Assembly: GCA_945869725.1 (NCBI GenBank)
Contig: CAMBPO010000009.1
Span: forward strand, 1 to 58,923
Length of the DNA: 58,923 nt
Origin: Klebsiella pneumoniae
GTDB lineage: Bacteria > Pseudomonadota > Gammaproteobacteria > Pseudomonadales > Pseudohongiellaceae
Direction of reading: 5' to 3'
This document shows, piece after piece, positions 19,454 to 30,110 of the stretch. How positions within the stretch are numbered: position 1 is the first letter of the stretch; each line of letters begins with the position of its first letter. The translations under genes and the position numbers were made by a program. The notes under the pieces are model-generated. The model had not been told where the DNA came from. It worked only from the letters and a program-made list of their open reading frames with translations, and searched no databases.

Positions 19454-20599
19454 TTAAGGAGGGAGCAGGCGCCTGTGGGTGTGGATCGACATCAGAATCC
19501 CGAAACTGGCCAGCAGCGTTACAGCCGATGTTCCCCCGTAACTGATTAACGGCAACGGCATCCCAACCACTGGCAACAAACCGGACACCATGCCCATGTT
19601 GACCACAACATAGAGACAGAACGTAAGTGAAATGCTTGCTCCAAGCAATCTGCCAAAAGTATCGGATGCGTGCATACTCATATATAGACAACGAGCAACA
19701 ATAGCGAGGTAGAGCGCTAACAACAAGACAATCCCGATGAGACCAAACTCCTCTCCGATCACGGCAAAAATAAAATCAGTTGACGATTCAGGCAGAAAAT
19801 CCAGCCTGGATTGAGTTCCGTTTAGCCAACCCTTTCCCATCAGCCCCCCTGAGCCAATAGCAATCTGCGACTGGATGATATTCCACCCCGCTCCAAGCGG
19901 ATCCGCTTCAGGATTAAACAATGTATCTATACGCCGCCTTTGATAGTCATGGAGCACGTAGATATACATCAGAGGAACGGCCACAACGACCATTGCAATT
20001 GCCGCAGATATTATTTTCCAGGAAAGACCTGCAAAAAAGAGAATAAATATGCCAGCCATGCCTACCAGAATTGCTGTCCCCAAATCCGGTTGAGTACCAA
20101 TTAAGGCAGCTGGAATGGCGACAATAGTAAGCGCAACAACAACATCAAGAAATTTTGGCGGCAACGAGCGCTGACTGAAATACCATGCAACCATGATAGG
20201 CAGAGCTAATTTCATCAACTCGGATGGTTGAAATCTTCCAAACATCGGTATTTGTAACCAGCGCTGCGCACCGTTAACAATAACGCCAAAAAACAACACC
20301 ATAACCAGTGAAAAGCAGGAAATCGCAAATAACGGGGGCGCCCAGCGATTGACAGTGCGCGGAGGAATTTGCGCAAACACAAAAAGTACCGCAAAACCCA
20401 CGGAAAATCGCACAGCCTGATTGGCAACAATGGTGCTGCTTTCGCCGCTTGCACTGTATAGAACAAGCAAACTAACTAGACAAACGGTTATCAGCCCCGA
20501 CAAGAGTGGCAGGTCAAGATGCAGGCGCCAGGCAAGACTGCGCTCTTGGGGGCGCAAATCAAAACGTGGCGCTATTAGCCGTCTTAAAAGTTCAGTCAT
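19454..20599 (-). CDS. rodA: RodA, peptidoglycan glycosyltransferase of cell elongation
   Basis: SEDS-family inner-membrane glycosyltransferase that polymerises lipid II for rod-shaped growth. The 381-residue protein has about ten membrane helices. Conserved blocks are PDLGTAILVGMAGIFILFFAGL near 210, FLPESSTDFIFAVIGEEFG near 290 and the C-terminal GMVSGLLPVVGMPLPLISYGG typical of SEDS proteins. The ATG at 20599 is preferred to the GTG two codons earlier, though neither has a strong ribosome site. Its usual partner mrdA (PBP2) is not adjacent; 220 bp upstream there is only a metallo-hydrolase gene. Confidence 0.95.
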   Translation of the reverse strand: MTELLRRLIAPRFDLRPQERSLAWRLHLDLPLLSGLITVCLVSLLVLYSASGESSTIVANQAVRFSVGFAVLFVFAQIPPRTVNRWAPPLFAISCFSLVMVLFFGVIVNGAQRWLQIPMFGRFQPSELMKLALPIMVAWYFSQRSLPPKFLDVVVALTIVAIPAALIGTQPDLGTAILVGMAGIFILFFAGLSWKIISAAIAMVVVAVPLMYIYVLHDYQRRRIDTLFNPEADPLGAGWNIIQSQIAIGSGGLMGKGWLNGTQSRLDFLPESSTDFIFAVIGEEFGLIGIVLLLALYLAIVARCLYMSMHASDTFGRLLGASISLTFCLYVVVNMGMVSGLLPVVGMPLPLISYGGTSAVTLLASFGILMSIHTHRRLLPP

Positions 20600-20826
20600 T
20601 GACACGATCAGTCTGTAGGTTTAGAGAGAAAAGGGTAACGCAGGCCCGTTTGCAAGTCCATGATGCGTCGTCACAGCGTCAAAAAATCCAAGTAAGTTGT
20701 ATTTGGCACATAAAGGAAGAGTTTACGGCTACGTATTCCGTTTCTTACTTTACGATTTTCTCGCTTTGACTCGGCAAACTGGGCTTGGATGCCATATTGT
20801 TCAGCCGTGCCTGACAGTAAAGATAA

Positions 20827-21780
20827 TCATCTGCGTTGCAGCCAGTGAACTAGCCCCTGAGCATTTAACTCCATATCACCAATCAACAGGCGGCGGATCT
20901 CATCGGCCGGCATGTTAATCTGGTGACGTTGAAGCAGTTCATGACAACTATGCTGCATCAGCAATTCTGCCAAATCCACTGCACCGCCTCGCGCAGCTTC
21001 TGCAAATTTTTCGGCAATAATCACATATGCGTCTATCTGCTGATGGAGTTCAATTGCAAACTGTCCGACCTGATCGTGCCTGCCAAAGTGAGTCAAATAG
21101 ACGTACTGCGGCGAAAATTCCAATAGTCGATTGATAGTGTTATGCCAGGCAGCAGGGTCAAACTGCACAGGCGTTGTTGGTGGGAAAATGAAGCGACTCG
21201 CACCATGGTTGAGTTCCGGATAACTTACCCCAAAACTGTCGCCACAAAACAATCCACGACTCAAACTATCCCATACAACATAGTGATGTCGGGCGTGCCC
21301 GGGCGTGTCAATAAACTGTAATTGCCGGTTGCCCAGCGCTACCACATCGCCGTCTCTGACAACGGTGACCCTGTGTTCGGCGACGGGCTGCAGGTCACCA
21401 AAAACTGAGTTATATCGCTCTTCACCATAAACGGCTAATGAGCCGGCTTGCAGTTTTTGCGGAGCAATCATATGCGCAGCTCCACGCTCATGGACCAACA
21501 ACTGTGCGTTTGGCAAAACCTCCATGAGTGCACCTGCGCCGCCAGCGTGGTCGAGATGAACATGTGTTGGCATAACCCAGCGCACCTGCTCACGTGCCAG
21601 ACCATGTGCATCAAGCACCTGCAGCAGCAAAGGCAAACTGTTGCTGGTACCGGTATCAACAAAAGCCGCATGATCTCCCTGCCTGATGAGATAACAAGAT
21701 GCCAATCCTGTGCGGAAAAGCTCGGTATCAATACAACTGACACCATGCTCGTAGTCTATCCATTTCGCTTTTGTATTCAT
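20827..21780 (-). CDS. Metallo-beta-lactamase-fold hydrolase
   Basis: Soluble zinc hydrolase of the glyoxalase II-like MBL superfamily. The 317-residue protein has the metal-binding THVHLDHAGG motif near residue 78, a DTPGHARHH segment (near 160) and FCGDSFG (near 182) supplying the remaining ligands. No signal peptide. A roughly 100-residue C-terminal helical part with YVYLTHFGRHDQ suggests a thioesterase-like group; substrate unknown. The ATG at 21780 starts seven bases after the stop of the upstream lipoprotein hydrolase gene, so the two are probably one transcript. Confidence 0.88.
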   Translation of the reverse strand: MNTKAKWIDYEHGVSCIDTELFRTGLASCYLIRQGDHAAFVDTGTSNSLPLLLQVLDAHGLAREQVRWVMPTHVHLDHAGGAGALMEVLPNAQLLVHERGAAHMIAPQKLQAGSLAVYGEERYNSVFGDLQPVAEHRVTVVRDGDVVALGNRQLQFIDTPGHARHHYVVWDSLSRGLFCGDSFGVSYPELNHGASRFIFPPTTPVQFDPAAWHNTINRLLEFSPQYVYLTHFGRHDQVGQFAIELHQQIDAYVIIAEKFAEAARGGAVDLAELLMQHSCHELLQRHQINMPADEIRRLLIGDMELNAQGLVHWLQRR

Positions 21781-21787
21781 CCAAAAC

Positions 21788-23080
21788 CTAACTCTCACAA
21801 GTCGCAGAAAAAAAGCAATCTACCTGCTCCATCATCTCAGCAAATACGGGATTAAAGGTGGTTCGGCGCATTAAGTTGCCATCATACAAACCATCGTCCA
21901 ATAAGCTGCGCTCACCGTGCACAGTGCCCGTATCATCATTTTTGCAGGCCAGCATTCGCTCTGTGTTATCCGAATAATGCAAACATTGCCTGTAACCCGC
22001 GTCTGCACCGTAATGTGGATCGTCGGCAGGCATTGTCAGTCCTACATGCGACAAACTGACTAAACGAAAACGCTCATCACTCACCAATTCAACATCGGTG
22101 CCGCTGCAGCCCGAAGCAGGCAAGTGTCCATCATTGATCGAGCGATACCAGATAAGTTGACGCTGCACCTCATGCACTTTTTCACAGAAGAACTGCTCAG
22201 CAGCCGCCACATCAACAGTGGAGTCTGCACCGCTGACCACCATAAACACCGGCAGATTCAAAGCTGGCATGGCTGGCAGGTTCATTTCTTGTACCAGCAG
22301 ATAAAACTCTGCGCCGGCATTGATCGCCAGCGTTTCGTATTTGGCAGCATCCTGCTCCAGTTGAGGCTCCAACCAGGGTGCAAACCAGCGGAGGTAGGGT
22401 GACAGCGCCACGCTGGCATCAGGAAAACCGAAGGCTGGCGAAAACAGTATCAAGCCCGCGAGCAAGGATTCATCGCGGTGCTGATCAGCATACTCTACCG
22501 CCAAGGTTGCACCTGCTGAGTAACCTACAAGATACAACTCATCAACCCGACCCTGAAAACTATGTACACCATAGCGGGTAATGTCTCGCCATTCATTACG
22601 GTGCACATCGAGACTATCGCCCGGCACGGTACCGTGACCCGGTAACAGCACTGAACGAACAAGAGTGCACGGTGAGCGACCGGCCAATGATCGGGCGACC
22701 GCCGTCAGTAGATAAGGCGAATCGGTTAAGCCGTGCAACAGCAGATAACCTGTGCGGGGACTGTCCTGAGGGCATAAAGGCGATTCGCTTATCTCAAACG
22801 GTGAGCGCATCTCAAGGGTGCGCTGTAGCGGATAGTTCTCACCAAAGGGCGATGGCGGACCTCGCTGATAAACTATTTCCAGCGCCTCACGCAACTGCTC
22901 ACGGGTGTCAGCAATATAATCCTGGAACGCAGGCGTCGCAGCCGGCGCCTTTATCGCATAACCGGACGGGCTCAAGTGGTCAGGTATGTCGCTGCAAGCG
23001 TCTAACATCAGTAGACATAAGGCAATAGAAATGAGTCGAAGGTAGTTTGCAGTCAGTCTGCCAAGACCTGTCACGTTCAC
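21788..23080 (-). CDS. Alpha/beta-hydrolase lipoprotein
   Basis: Predicted lipid-anchored serine hydrolase. The 430 residues begin with a signal sequence and lipobox LDAC (lipidated C29). An alpha/beta-hydrolase domain follows with the oxyanion segment YLLLHGLTDSPY near 112-123, nucleophile S188 in GYSAG, and late DGHLP supplying a candidate catalytic histidine. The start is a GTG at 23080. Closest general resemblance is to lysophospholipase/carboxylesterase-type enzymes; substrate unknown. It lies between der (13 bp upstream) and the MBL gene on the same strand, and I know of no named family with this arrangement. Confidence 0.85.
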   Translation of the reverse strand: MNVTGLGRLTANYLRLISIALCLLMLDACSDIPDHLSPSGYAIKAPAATPAFQDYIADTREQLREALEIVYQRGPPSPFGENYPLQRTLEMRSPFEISESPLCPQDSPRTGYLLLHGLTDSPYLLTAVARSLAGRSPCTLVRSVLLPGHGTVPGDSLDVHRNEWRDITRYGVHSFQGRVDELYLVGYSAGATLAVEYADQHRDESLLAGLILFSPAFGFPDASVALSPYLRWFAPWLEPQLEQDAAKYETLAINAGAEFYLLVQEMNLPAMPALNLPVFMVVSGADSTVDVAAAEQFFCEKVHEVQRQLIWYRSINDGHLPASGCSGTDVELVSDERFRLVSLSHVGLTMPADDPHYGADAGYRQCLHYSDNTERMLACKNDDTGTVHGERSLLDDGLYDGNLMRRTTFNPVFAEMMEQVDCFFSATCES

Positions 23081-23093
23081 TACCTGTCCCCTG

Positions 23094-24494
23094 TTATCCC
23101 TTGGATCTGGTCACTTTACGATTTTTGGCGATACGGCGTTTGACAGCCACCTGACCATAATCCATGCCCTTTTCATGCTCGATAAAAGGATTATCGTCAC
23201 TTCTGAGTTCAATACGGATTGGAGTCCCTTCGAGTTTCAACACGGTTCTGAAAGTTTTCTCGAGATATCGCTTGTAACTCTCGGGCAATTTTTCTGTTTG
23301 TTTTCCATGAATGACGATGATTGGCGGATTCTGCCCCCCCGCGTGCGCATAACGTAACTTGATGCGGCGATTGTTGACCATCGGTGGAGAGTGATCAACA
23401 CAGGCATCCTGTAGCACCCGCGTCAACACGTTGGTGCTGAGCTGACGCTTGGCAGAATCATATGCAGCATGAATAGACTTGTAGAGATCGCCCACTCCGG
23501 TGCCATATTTGGCTGAAATAAAGTGGATGGCAGCAAAATCAACAAATGAAAAACGACGTCGTATATCAGACTTGATGCGATCTTTCTGTTCCTGCTCCAT
23601 GCCATCCCACTTGTTGAGAGCGATCACCAGCGCGCGGCCTGCGTCAAGAACATAACCCAGCAGGTGCAGATCCTGCTCAACAATGCCGTCGCGGGCATCA
23701 ACAACCAGAACTACCACATTGGCGTCCTGAATAGATGTCAGTGATTTCACCACGGAAAACTTTTCAACAGTTTCGGTAGTTTTTCCACGACGCCGGATAC
23801 CCGCAGTATCAATCAGTGTGTAACGCTGGCCGTGGCGCTCGAAAGGAATATAGATACTGTCCCGGGTAGTGCCACCCTCATCAAAAACTACCACACGCTC
23901 TTCACCCAGCATACGATTGACAAGGGTCGATTTCCCGACGTTGGGCCGCCCGGCTATTGCGATGCGTATTCCTTGATCTTCTCTGTCCTGTTCTTCTTCA
24001 GGCTCAGGAAAACCAGCAAGGACGTGGGCCAGCAACTTTGTGATTCCGCGCCCCTGACTCGCGGTAATCGGAAATATTTTCTCAAAACCAAGGCCGTAAA
24101 AATCGCCCATGGCAACGTCTTCATCAATACCATCAACCTTGTTGACGACCAGACAGGCAAGTTTTCCTATCTTGCGCAGATGCTCGACGATCTGTGTATC
24201 GGCAGGATTCAAACCTGCACGTCCGTCAACCATCAGCAATACAACATCGGCTTCTTCTATCGCCAACAACGACTGGGATGCCATTTCAAAGTTGATACCA
24301 ACCTCGCCACCTTCAAGGCCCCCGGTGTCAATCACAATATAAGGCTTGTCACCACCTTTACCCTCGCCATACTGCCGATCACGGGTTAATCCCGGAAAGT
24401 CAGCGACCAAAGCATCACGGCTTCTTGTGAGTCGGTTAAACAGCGTTGATTTACCAACATTAGGGCGCCCAACGAGAGCGAGTACCGGTTTCAT
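23094..24494 (-). CDS. der: Ribosome biogenesis GTPase Der (EngA)
   Basis: Essential double-GTPase for 50S assembly. The 466 residues hold two G domains, with P-loops GRPNVGKST at 9-17 and again near 180-190, then a KH-like C-terminal domain ([20 protein letters not shown]). The tail is basic ([13 protein letters not shown]). Both domains keep G4-type NKxD motifs (NKVD, NKWD). It follows bamB in the conserved hisS-yfgM-bamB-der order. Confidence 0.97.
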   Translation of the reverse strand: MKPVLALVGRPNVGKSTLFNRLTRSRDALVADFPGLTRDRQYGEGKGGDKPYIVIDTGGLEGGEVGINFEMASQSLLAIEEADVVLLMVDGRAGLNPADTQIVEHLRKIGKLACLVVNKVDGIDEDVAMGDFYGLGFEKIFPITASQGRGITKLLAHVLAGFPEPEEEQDREDQGIRIAIAGRPNVGKSTLVNRMLGEERVVVFDEGGTTRDSIYIPFERHGQRYTLIDTAGIRRRGKTTETVEKFSVVKSLTSIQDANVVVLVVDARDGIVEQDLHLLGYVLDAGRALVIALNKWDGMEQEQKDRIKSDIRRRFSFVDFAAIHFISAKYGTGVGDLYKSIHAAYDSAKRQLSTNVLTRVLQDACVDHSPPMVNNRRIKLRYAHAGGQNPPIIVIHGKQTEKLPESYKRYLEKTFRTVLKLEGTPIRIELRSDDNPFIEHEKGMDYGQVAVKRRIAKNRKVTRSKG

Positions 24495-24545
24495 ACAATG
24501 ATAGGTTCCAGAGAATATCTGCGGCCAGAAGGCCGCGATGAGTCG

Positions 24546-25694
24546 TCAGGGCAAACGAAGGGCCACTAGCCGACCGCTGTTACCGTAAACGTAAAGAGTG
24601 TCGCCTTCGCTCAGAATATTTGCACGCACACCTGAGCGATCAACTCTGTCACGACCGATGATCCGACCATCAATCTGAGACATCAAATGCAGGTAGCCCT
24701 CAAAATCAGCGACTGCCACGTAGTTATTGATGGTAACCGGCGAATTGACGCGCCGTAAACGCAGGTCCTCATTCTCCCAGACTGTTCGTTCAGTGTTGTT
24801 CTGAACAGCTATTACATGGCTAAAATTGTTAACCCAATAAATATTACCAAGGCCAAGGGCGAGCGAGTTATAACTGGAACCGGGCATACCCCAAACGATA
24901 CGGCCACTCGCCACATCAAGCCCAAGGAGGTTACCTTGGAAACTTGAAATGAATACAGTCTGCCCAGACAATATCGGATCACCATCGATATCAATGATGC
25001 GATCAATATCATAGCGTCCCTGCGGAACAGCAACCCGCTCTTCCCAGATAAGCAGCCCATTGGTTGCATCAATAGCAGCAATAATTCCACTGGCAAAACC
25101 TGCCACTACGGTATTGCCACTGATAAGTGGCTTACTGGTCCCACGGAGAGACAAGGCGGGCACAGTGCTGTCATAAACCCAGCGCTGCAAACCATCACTG
25201 GCATTCAAAGCCGTCAAACGACCATCAACTGACTGCGCAGCAACAACGCGACCATCTGTTTGAGGCGCCGCAAGCACTTCGCTGCTGACCGCAGTTGCCC
25301 ACAAACGCTCGCCGTCTGTCTGGCTCAAAGCGATTACCTGCGCGTCACGAGTACCAAATACCACCATGCCGCCCGCAGCACCCACGCCACCGGTAATTTC
25401 TTCACCTGTACGCTGGCGCCAGCGTACATCACCAGAAATTTTATCTAGCGCTACGACTGTTCCGTCTGCTGAGGCTGCAAAAATTAATGAACCATCGATT
25501 GCCGGTGCCAAACGGTTGTAGTGCCGCCCCTGCCCGTCACCAATACTCTCTGACCAGACCTGTCTGAGCTCTATCTCCTGGTCAAACCGCTGCAACTCAG
25601 CCGGTTGCTCAGACTCGTCGTCAGAGAAAATACTACAGGCACCAAGGGCTAACAGTGCCAGCAACAACCCAATTCGTTTCAGCAGATAACTCAT
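24546..25694 (-). CDS. bamB: Outer-membrane assembly lipoprotein BamB
   Basis: Lipoprotein of the BAM complex that inserts beta-barrel proteins into the outer membrane. The 382-residue product has a lipoprotein signal ending LLALGAC (lipidated cysteine near residue 20) and an eight-bladed PQQ/WD-type propeller. The propeller shows repeated blocks such as GTVVALDKISGDVRWRQRTG and GRLTALNASDGLQRWVYDS. The ATG at 25694 is chosen over that at 25700 because of its spacing from the GGG upstream; the difference is two residues. It sits 22 bp after yfgM. Confidence 0.96.
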   Translation of the reverse strand: MSYLLKRIGLLLALLALGACSIFSDDESEQPAELQRFDQEIELRQVWSESIGDGQGRHYNRLAPAIDGSLIFAASADGTVVALDKISGDVRWRQRTGEEITGGVGAAGGMVVFGTRDAQVIALSQTDGERLWATAVSSEVLAAPQTDGRVVAAQSVDGRLTALNASDGLQRWVYDSTVPALSLRGTSKPLISGNTVVAGFASGIIAAIDATNGLLIWEERVAVPQGRYDIDRIIDIDGDPILSGQTVFISSFQGNLLGLDVASGRIVWGMPGSSYNSLALGLGNIYWVNNFSHVIAVQNNTERTVWENEDLRLRRVNSPVTINNYVAVADFEGYLHLMSQIDGRIIGRDRVDRSGVRANILSEGDTLYVYGNSGRLVALRLP

Positions 25695-25722
25695 ATTCAT
25701 AAACCCGCGCTTTGCGTCGCTA

Positions 25723-26391
25723 TCAACGTCCGCTCTGCAGTTCTTCCAGTTTTAGTTGCAATACCGGGCTGGGATTGCCTGTATCAAGAGCAGACTCGTA
25801 GGCAGAGAGTGCTTCATCTCGCTGACCCTGACTCAGGTAGATATCACCGCGCAGCTCATCAAAATCAGCCGCCAGCGCACCCGGTTCCGCGCCGCTGATC
25901 ACGGTCAAGGCTTGTGCACCCTGCCCCTGAGCGAGCAGTATGCGACCCAGTCTGAGACTGGCAACCGCTACCAGTGTAGGATCTGTCGTCCCAAAGAATC
26001 CCGAACGGGTGTTTGCCAGCAGCCATTCAAGGTGTTCCTTGGCGCTATCCAGATCATTAACGTCAACCGACAGTTTTGCACCAAACAATGCTGCGTAAAG
26101 TGAATAAACACTGGAGTCGTATTCAGTTCTGATCTGCTGGACAAGCTCATTAGCCCTTACCCGGTCCGCATCCGCCAGGGTTGCGTCCGGAGCTATCGCC
26201 GCAAGACTGGTCAATTGATCGTATAGCGCGGACGCTTCTGCACTGACGTTGATCTGAGTGCGAATCCAGAATTGCCAACCGAAATAAACAACAGCGACCA
26301 GAGCAATACCCATGGCGATCTGTTTGCCACTGTCATTCCACCAGCGTTTTAACGCTTCAAGTGTTTCTTCTTCTTCCGCACTGATTGCCAC
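25723..26391 (-). CDS. yfgM: YfgM, SecYEG-ancillary TPR protein
   Basis: Inner-membrane protein with a short cytoplasmic tail and a periplasmic TPR domain; in E. coli it joins PpiD at the Sec translocon. The 222-residue protein shows EEEETLEALKRWWNDSGKQI, then a membrane helix (about 22-42, WFGWQ-like region) and four or five TPR-like helices ending LQLKLEELQ. It starts with GTG at 26391, six bases after a strong AGGAG. Between hisS and bamB, as in E. coli. Confidence 0.93.
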   Translation of the reverse strand: MAISAEEEETLEALKRWWNDSGKQIAMGIALVAVVYFGWQFWIRTQINVSAEASALYDQLTSLAAIAPDATLADADRVRANELVQQIRTEYDSSVYSLYAALFGAKLSVDVNDLDSAKEHLEWLLANTRSGFFGTTDPTLVAVASLRLGRILLAQGQGAQALTVISGAEPGALAADFDELRGDIYLSQGQRDEALSAYESALDTGNPSPVLQLKLEELQSGR

Positions 26392-26528
26392 AGATTACTC
26401 CTGTCTTTTAATCAATATCTTCGAAAATATCTTTGAACAAAACTGGTTGTTTCAGTGAGCAGGCATCCTGTCTCACCAACATCAAAGTGTCAAGAAAGAG
26501 TGTCGCGGGCATGAGGGCCAGCTTTCAA

Positions 26529-27791
26529 TCAGACCACCAGAGCACGCAGACGCTCAATCACAATCTGCAATTCAACAGGCTCCGCCACGGCGTCATCCGA
26601 CAAGCGCCTCCATCGGATGCCTTCCGCATCAACAATCACTGCCACTGATGCTCCGCTGGCAAACGCTCTTTTGAGCTGGTTTGCAAACTTTCCCCCACCG
26701 GTATGGCACTGCACACGCAAGCCCGGAATCTGTCTGCGAAGTCCCTCAGCCAATTTGATGGCTGTGCCCCGCTCCGAATCTTCTGAGTACAAAACGTAAA
26801 CATCCAATACCTGACTTACAGAATCAGGAACCTTGCCGTTCTCCTGCAACAACAACACTAGTCGCTCCATGCCGAATGCGAGACCAACCGCCGGTGTGCC
26901 GCGACCACCCAACTGAGCTACCAACGAGTCATATCGCCCACCGGCACACACAGTACCCTGCGAAGCAAGCGCGTCGGTAATCCACTCAAAAACAAGGTTA
27001 TTGTAGTAATCGAGGCCTCGCACCAAACGCTGGTTTTCTGTAAAGCAGACATTATTGGCAGTTAGCAAGTCTTTCAGTTGTTCATAATGTATCGCGGTAT
27101 CTGGACTTACGAACTCAGACAAAGAAGGCGCATACGCCAATAAGGCTTGTGTCTCGGGCACTTTACTGTCGAGAACCCGTAGTGGATTACTCAGCAAACG
27201 ACGTCGACTATCTTCATCCAGTTGAGCCTCATGCACTTTGAGAAAAGCACTCAGGGCTTTTCCGTAGGCTCTCCTGTCGTCGGCAGTACCAATGTTATTG
27301 ATTTCCAGGCGAACACTATCAATAAGGCCGAGCGAGCGCCATAAAGCCATGGAGATTAAAATGATTTCGGCATCGATGTCTGGGCCAGCCATCCCAAAAC
27401 TTTCTACACCAACCTGGTGGAACTGGCGATAACGACCTTTTTGGGGGCGCTCATGCCGAAACATAGGACCGCGATACCATAGACGTTGTTGCTGGTTGTA
27501 AAGTAGGCCATGTTGTTCGGCTGCTCGTACACAACAAGCGGTTCCTTCCGGTCGAAGACTTAAATCATCACCGTTTCGATCCAGGAAACTGTACATTTCC
27601 TTTTCAACGATATCCGTAACTTCGCCAATCGAACGCTTAAACAACTGCGTCTGCTCGAGAATAGGAAAGCGGATCTCTCGATAGCCGTAGCTGTGCACAA
27701 CGTCGCTGATGACTCGCTCAAGGTACTGCCAAACCGAGGATTCGCAAGGCAATATGTCGTTCATGCCCCGCACAGACTGGATCTTGTTCAT
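26529..27791 (-). CDS. hisS: Histidyl-tRNA synthetase
   Basis: Class II aminoacyl-tRNA synthetase. The 420 residues have motif 2 (RHERPQKGRYRQFHQVGVE, near 113-131), the HisA signature LVRGLDYYNNLVFEW near 260 and class II motif 3 (GLAFGMERLVLLL, near 313). The C-terminal anticodon-binding domain follows. The ATG at 27791 begins MNKIQSVRGMNDILP; the in-frame ATG at 27806 has no ribosome site. Located between ispG and yfgM in the conserved block. Confidence 0.97.
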   Translation of the reverse strand: MNKIQSVRGMNDILPCESSVWQYLERVISDVVHSYGYREIRFPILEQTQLFKRSIGEVTDIVEKEMYSFLDRNGDDLSLRPEGTACCVRAAEQHGLLYNQQQRLWYRGPMFRHERPQKGRYRQFHQVGVESFGMAGPDIDAEIILISMALWRSLGLIDSVRLEINNIGTADDRRAYGKALSAFLKVHEAQLDEDSRRRLLSNPLRVLDSKVPETQALLAYAPSLSEFVSPDTAIHYEQLKDLLTANNVCFTENQRLVRGLDYYNNLVFEWITDALASQGTVCAGGRYDSLVAQLGGRGTPAVGLAFGMERLVLLLQENGKVPDSVSQVLDVYVLYSEDSERGTAIKLAEGLRRQIPGLRVQCHTGGGKFANQLKRAFASGASVAVIVDAEGIRWRRLSDDAVAEPVELQIVIERLRALVV

Positions 27792-27850
27792 AAATTCTGG
27801 CCCCATTTTGGTACTGTCTGAAAGAGTTGACGCTCTGCTGCTTGGTCTGA

Positions 27851-28978
27851 TCAGCCTCTGGCGATGATCCCACCAGGCGCAATTGCAGCCTCAGCCTTCA
27901 GTTTTGCAGCCACTCTGGCTCGGACCATAGATTCCAGCTCGTCTACAAGTCTTTCATTATCTATTTTGTGATGAGGCTTTCCATCGATGTAGGCAAGATT
28001 GTGTGGGGAGGCACCTGTCAGCCCTATTTCAGCGACTTTCGCCTCACCGGGCCCATTCACGATACATCCAATCACCGCAACATCTACTGGAGTAATAACA
28101 TCCTCCAGCCGTGCCTCAAGAGCGTTAACAACACTAATGACATCAAAGTTCTGGCGTGAACAACTTGGGCAAGCAACCAGATTCACCCCTTTGCTCCGCA
28201 ATCCCAGACTTTTTAGGATATCAAAGCCTACCTTGATTTCTTCAACGGGATCGGCGGCCAGTGAAATCCGGATCGTATCGCCAATACCATCCATTAACAG
28301 AGCGCCAAGACCGATTGCCGATTTGACAGTACCCGAGCGCAAACCACCTGCTTCGGTGATTCCAAGATGCAGGGGCTGATCAATTTGTGTTGCCAGAGCA
28401 CGGTAGGCTTTTAGTGTCATAAATATTTCTGATGCTTTCAGGCTTACTTTGAAGTTCTGAAAATTCAGTTTGTCCAGAATATTGATTTGCGTGAGCGCTG
28501 ATTCAACCATCGCTTCTGCGGAAGGTTCTTTGTATTTTCGCAGCAGCGTCTTGCCCAATGAACCGGCATTTACCCCAATGCGCAGCGGAATACCTTTATC
28601 CTTTGCTGCGTCAATCACGGCTCGGATACGTTTTTCACTGCCAATATTGCCTGGATTTATGCGCAGACAATCCACGCCATATTCAGCGACTTTTAACGCG
28701 ATCAGATAATCAAAATGGATATCAGCCACCAGGGGAACCGTTACCTGCTGTCGAATCAGTCTGAACGCATCCGCTGCCTCCATCGATGGCACTGATACTC
28801 TGACAATGTCCGCACCCACAGCCTCAAGGCGCTTGATCTGCGCAACCGTCGCGGCAACATCACACGTCTCCGTGTTGGTCATACTTTGTACTGAAATCGG
28901 GGCACCGCCACCAACGGGGACATTCCCCACCATGATACGGCGGCTTTGACGACGAATTATCGGAGAAGCGCTCATCAT
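27851..28978 (-). CDS. ispG: 4-hydroxy-3-methylbut-2-enyl-diphosphate synthase IspG
   Basis: [4Fe-4S] enzyme of the MEP isoprenoid pathway: reduces ME-cPP to HMBPP. The 375 residues have the TIM-barrel N-terminal part with [15 protein letters not shown] and ADIHFDY. The cluster-binding cysteines are in VACPSCSRQ and [13 protein letters not shown] near the C-terminus. It needs a working Fe-S assembly route, which matters because the isc locus just upstream is reduced. Five bases after rodZ; 59 bp before hisS. Confidence 0.97.
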   Translation of the reverse strand: MMSASPIIRRQSRRIMVGNVPVGGGAPISVQSMTNTETCDVAATVAQIKRLEAVGADIVRVSVPSMEAADAFRLIRQQVTVPLVADIHFDYLIALKVAEYGVDCLRINPGNIGSEKRIRAVIDAAKDKGIPLRIGVNAGSLGKTLLRKYKEPSAEAMVESALTQINILDKLNFQNFKVSLKASEIFMTLKAYRALATQIDQPLHLGITEAGGLRSGTVKSAIGLGALLMDGIGDTIRISLAADPVEEIKVGFDILKSLGLRSKGVNLVACPSCSRQNFDVISVVNALEARLEDVITPVDVAVIGCIVNGPGEAKVAEIGLTGASPHNLAYIDGKPHHKIDNERLVDELESMVRARVAAKLKAEAAIAPGGIIARG

Positions 28979-28983
28979 TTTAT

Positions 28984-30075
28984 CTACATACCAATAGTGA
29001 GTCTTGCGGTGTTGTCTGCCCGGACATTGCTGGTTATATCCATGCTGCGACCATTAAATGTCAACGCAACATCACGCGCATTGCCTAACAGAACTGAAAA
29101 AGGTGCGGTGCCTCTAAAGACCAAGGAATTACCTGCACTGATTTGATTTTTGTAACTCTCTTCACCACCAAGATGCTCGACTTCGACCCAGCAATCGGCG
29201 CTGAATTTAAGGGTAAGCTCATCTGAACCTGACCACTGGTGCGTCTCAGTCTGCCCTGATAACAGATTATCAGCACTTGCTTGCACAGCAGTGGGACTTT
29301 CGACATCAGCCATCTGCGAATCGGCGCTGGAACTGGGTGAAACGACAGCCACACTTGCTGACGCCACCGGTACAGAAGAAGCAGCTATCAGTGTTTCTGT
29401 TATTGTCACTGCAGGCTCCGGTGCAGACGTTAACTGCTCTGCTGCAGAAGCGCCCGGTTCTGCTGAAGAAAATTCCTGTACTGCAGCAGTGGCCGGCATC
29501 ATCTCAGCCATAACGGCCGGTTCAACACTCTGAGTGTCTGTTGTCAACGGCGTCTGCAACGGCACAGAACTCAGCACTGATAAATCAGTTGCGCCTGACG
29601 TATCAGATGGGATTGAGGTGACTGCGACGGGCGATGCTGGATTCAGGTACCACAGCCCAACGGCTACCGCTACGAATGCAAAACCAGAAAATATAATCCA
29701 GGGACGATTCTTGTCCTGTCTGCGACGATCCCTGCGTTTAATCGCCTCTTCCTTGCGGGCGATTTTCTGAGAGGCAAACTCATCAAAAATAGCCAACACC
29801 TGCACCGGATCAAGCCGCAATAAATTACTGTACGCACGGAGGTACCCGCGAACAAAGACATCGCCCGGAAGCTTGTCATAACAGTCCGCTTCTAAGGCCC
29901 GCACAAAATGCATAGTGAGGTTCAGCTGATCGGCAACCTGTTGAATACTGAGTTCAAGTGTTTCGCGTTGTGCGGCAAGCATGGCACCCGGCGATCGGCG
30001 GCTAGAACCTGAAGGGGGCTCTGCCAGCTCTTCTGCCCGATCTAATTCAATTGCCTGATTATCTGAAGTGTTCAT
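28984..30075 (-). CDS. rodZ: RodZ, cytoskeletal membrane protein
   Basis: Links MreB to the elongation machinery. The 363-residue protein has an N-terminal helix-turn-helix ([20 protein letters not shown] near 33-52), a basic stretch before one membrane helix ([18 protein letters not shown], near 140), a long Ala/Ser/Thr/Val-rich periplasmic linker, and a C-terminal DUF4115 beta domain ([26 protein letters not shown]). The ATG at 30075 is chosen; the frame's first possible start is a TTG at 30114 overlapping rlmN. In many relatives a pilW/pilF gene lies between rlmN and rodZ; here it is absent. Confidence 0.95.
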   Translation of the reverse strand: MNTSDNQAIELDRAEELAEPPSGSSRRSPGAMLAAQRETLELSIQQVADQLNLTMHFVRALEADCYDKLPGDVFVRGYLRAYSNLLRLDPVQVLAIFDEFASQKIARKEEAIKRRDRRRQDKNRPWIIFSGFAFVAVAVGLWYLNPASPVAVTSIPSDTSGATDLSVLSSVPLQTPLTTDTQSVEPAVMAEMMPATAAVQEFSSAEPGASAAEQLTSAPEPAVTITETLIAASSVPVASASVAVVSPSSSADSQMADVESPTAVQASADNLLSGQTETHQWSGSDELTLKFSADCWVEVEHLGGEESYKNQISAGNSLVFRGTAPFSVLLGNARDVALTFNGRSMDITSNVRADNTARLTIGM

Positions 30076-30110
30076 ATCTATTTTCAAAAAGGTCTGCCTG
30101 ATGTCCGCAG

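Noticed and set aside
20606..20826. Possible remnant of mrdA (PBP2) ahead of rodA
   Set aside because: Reading the minus strand gave no recognisable PBP2 C-terminal motif.
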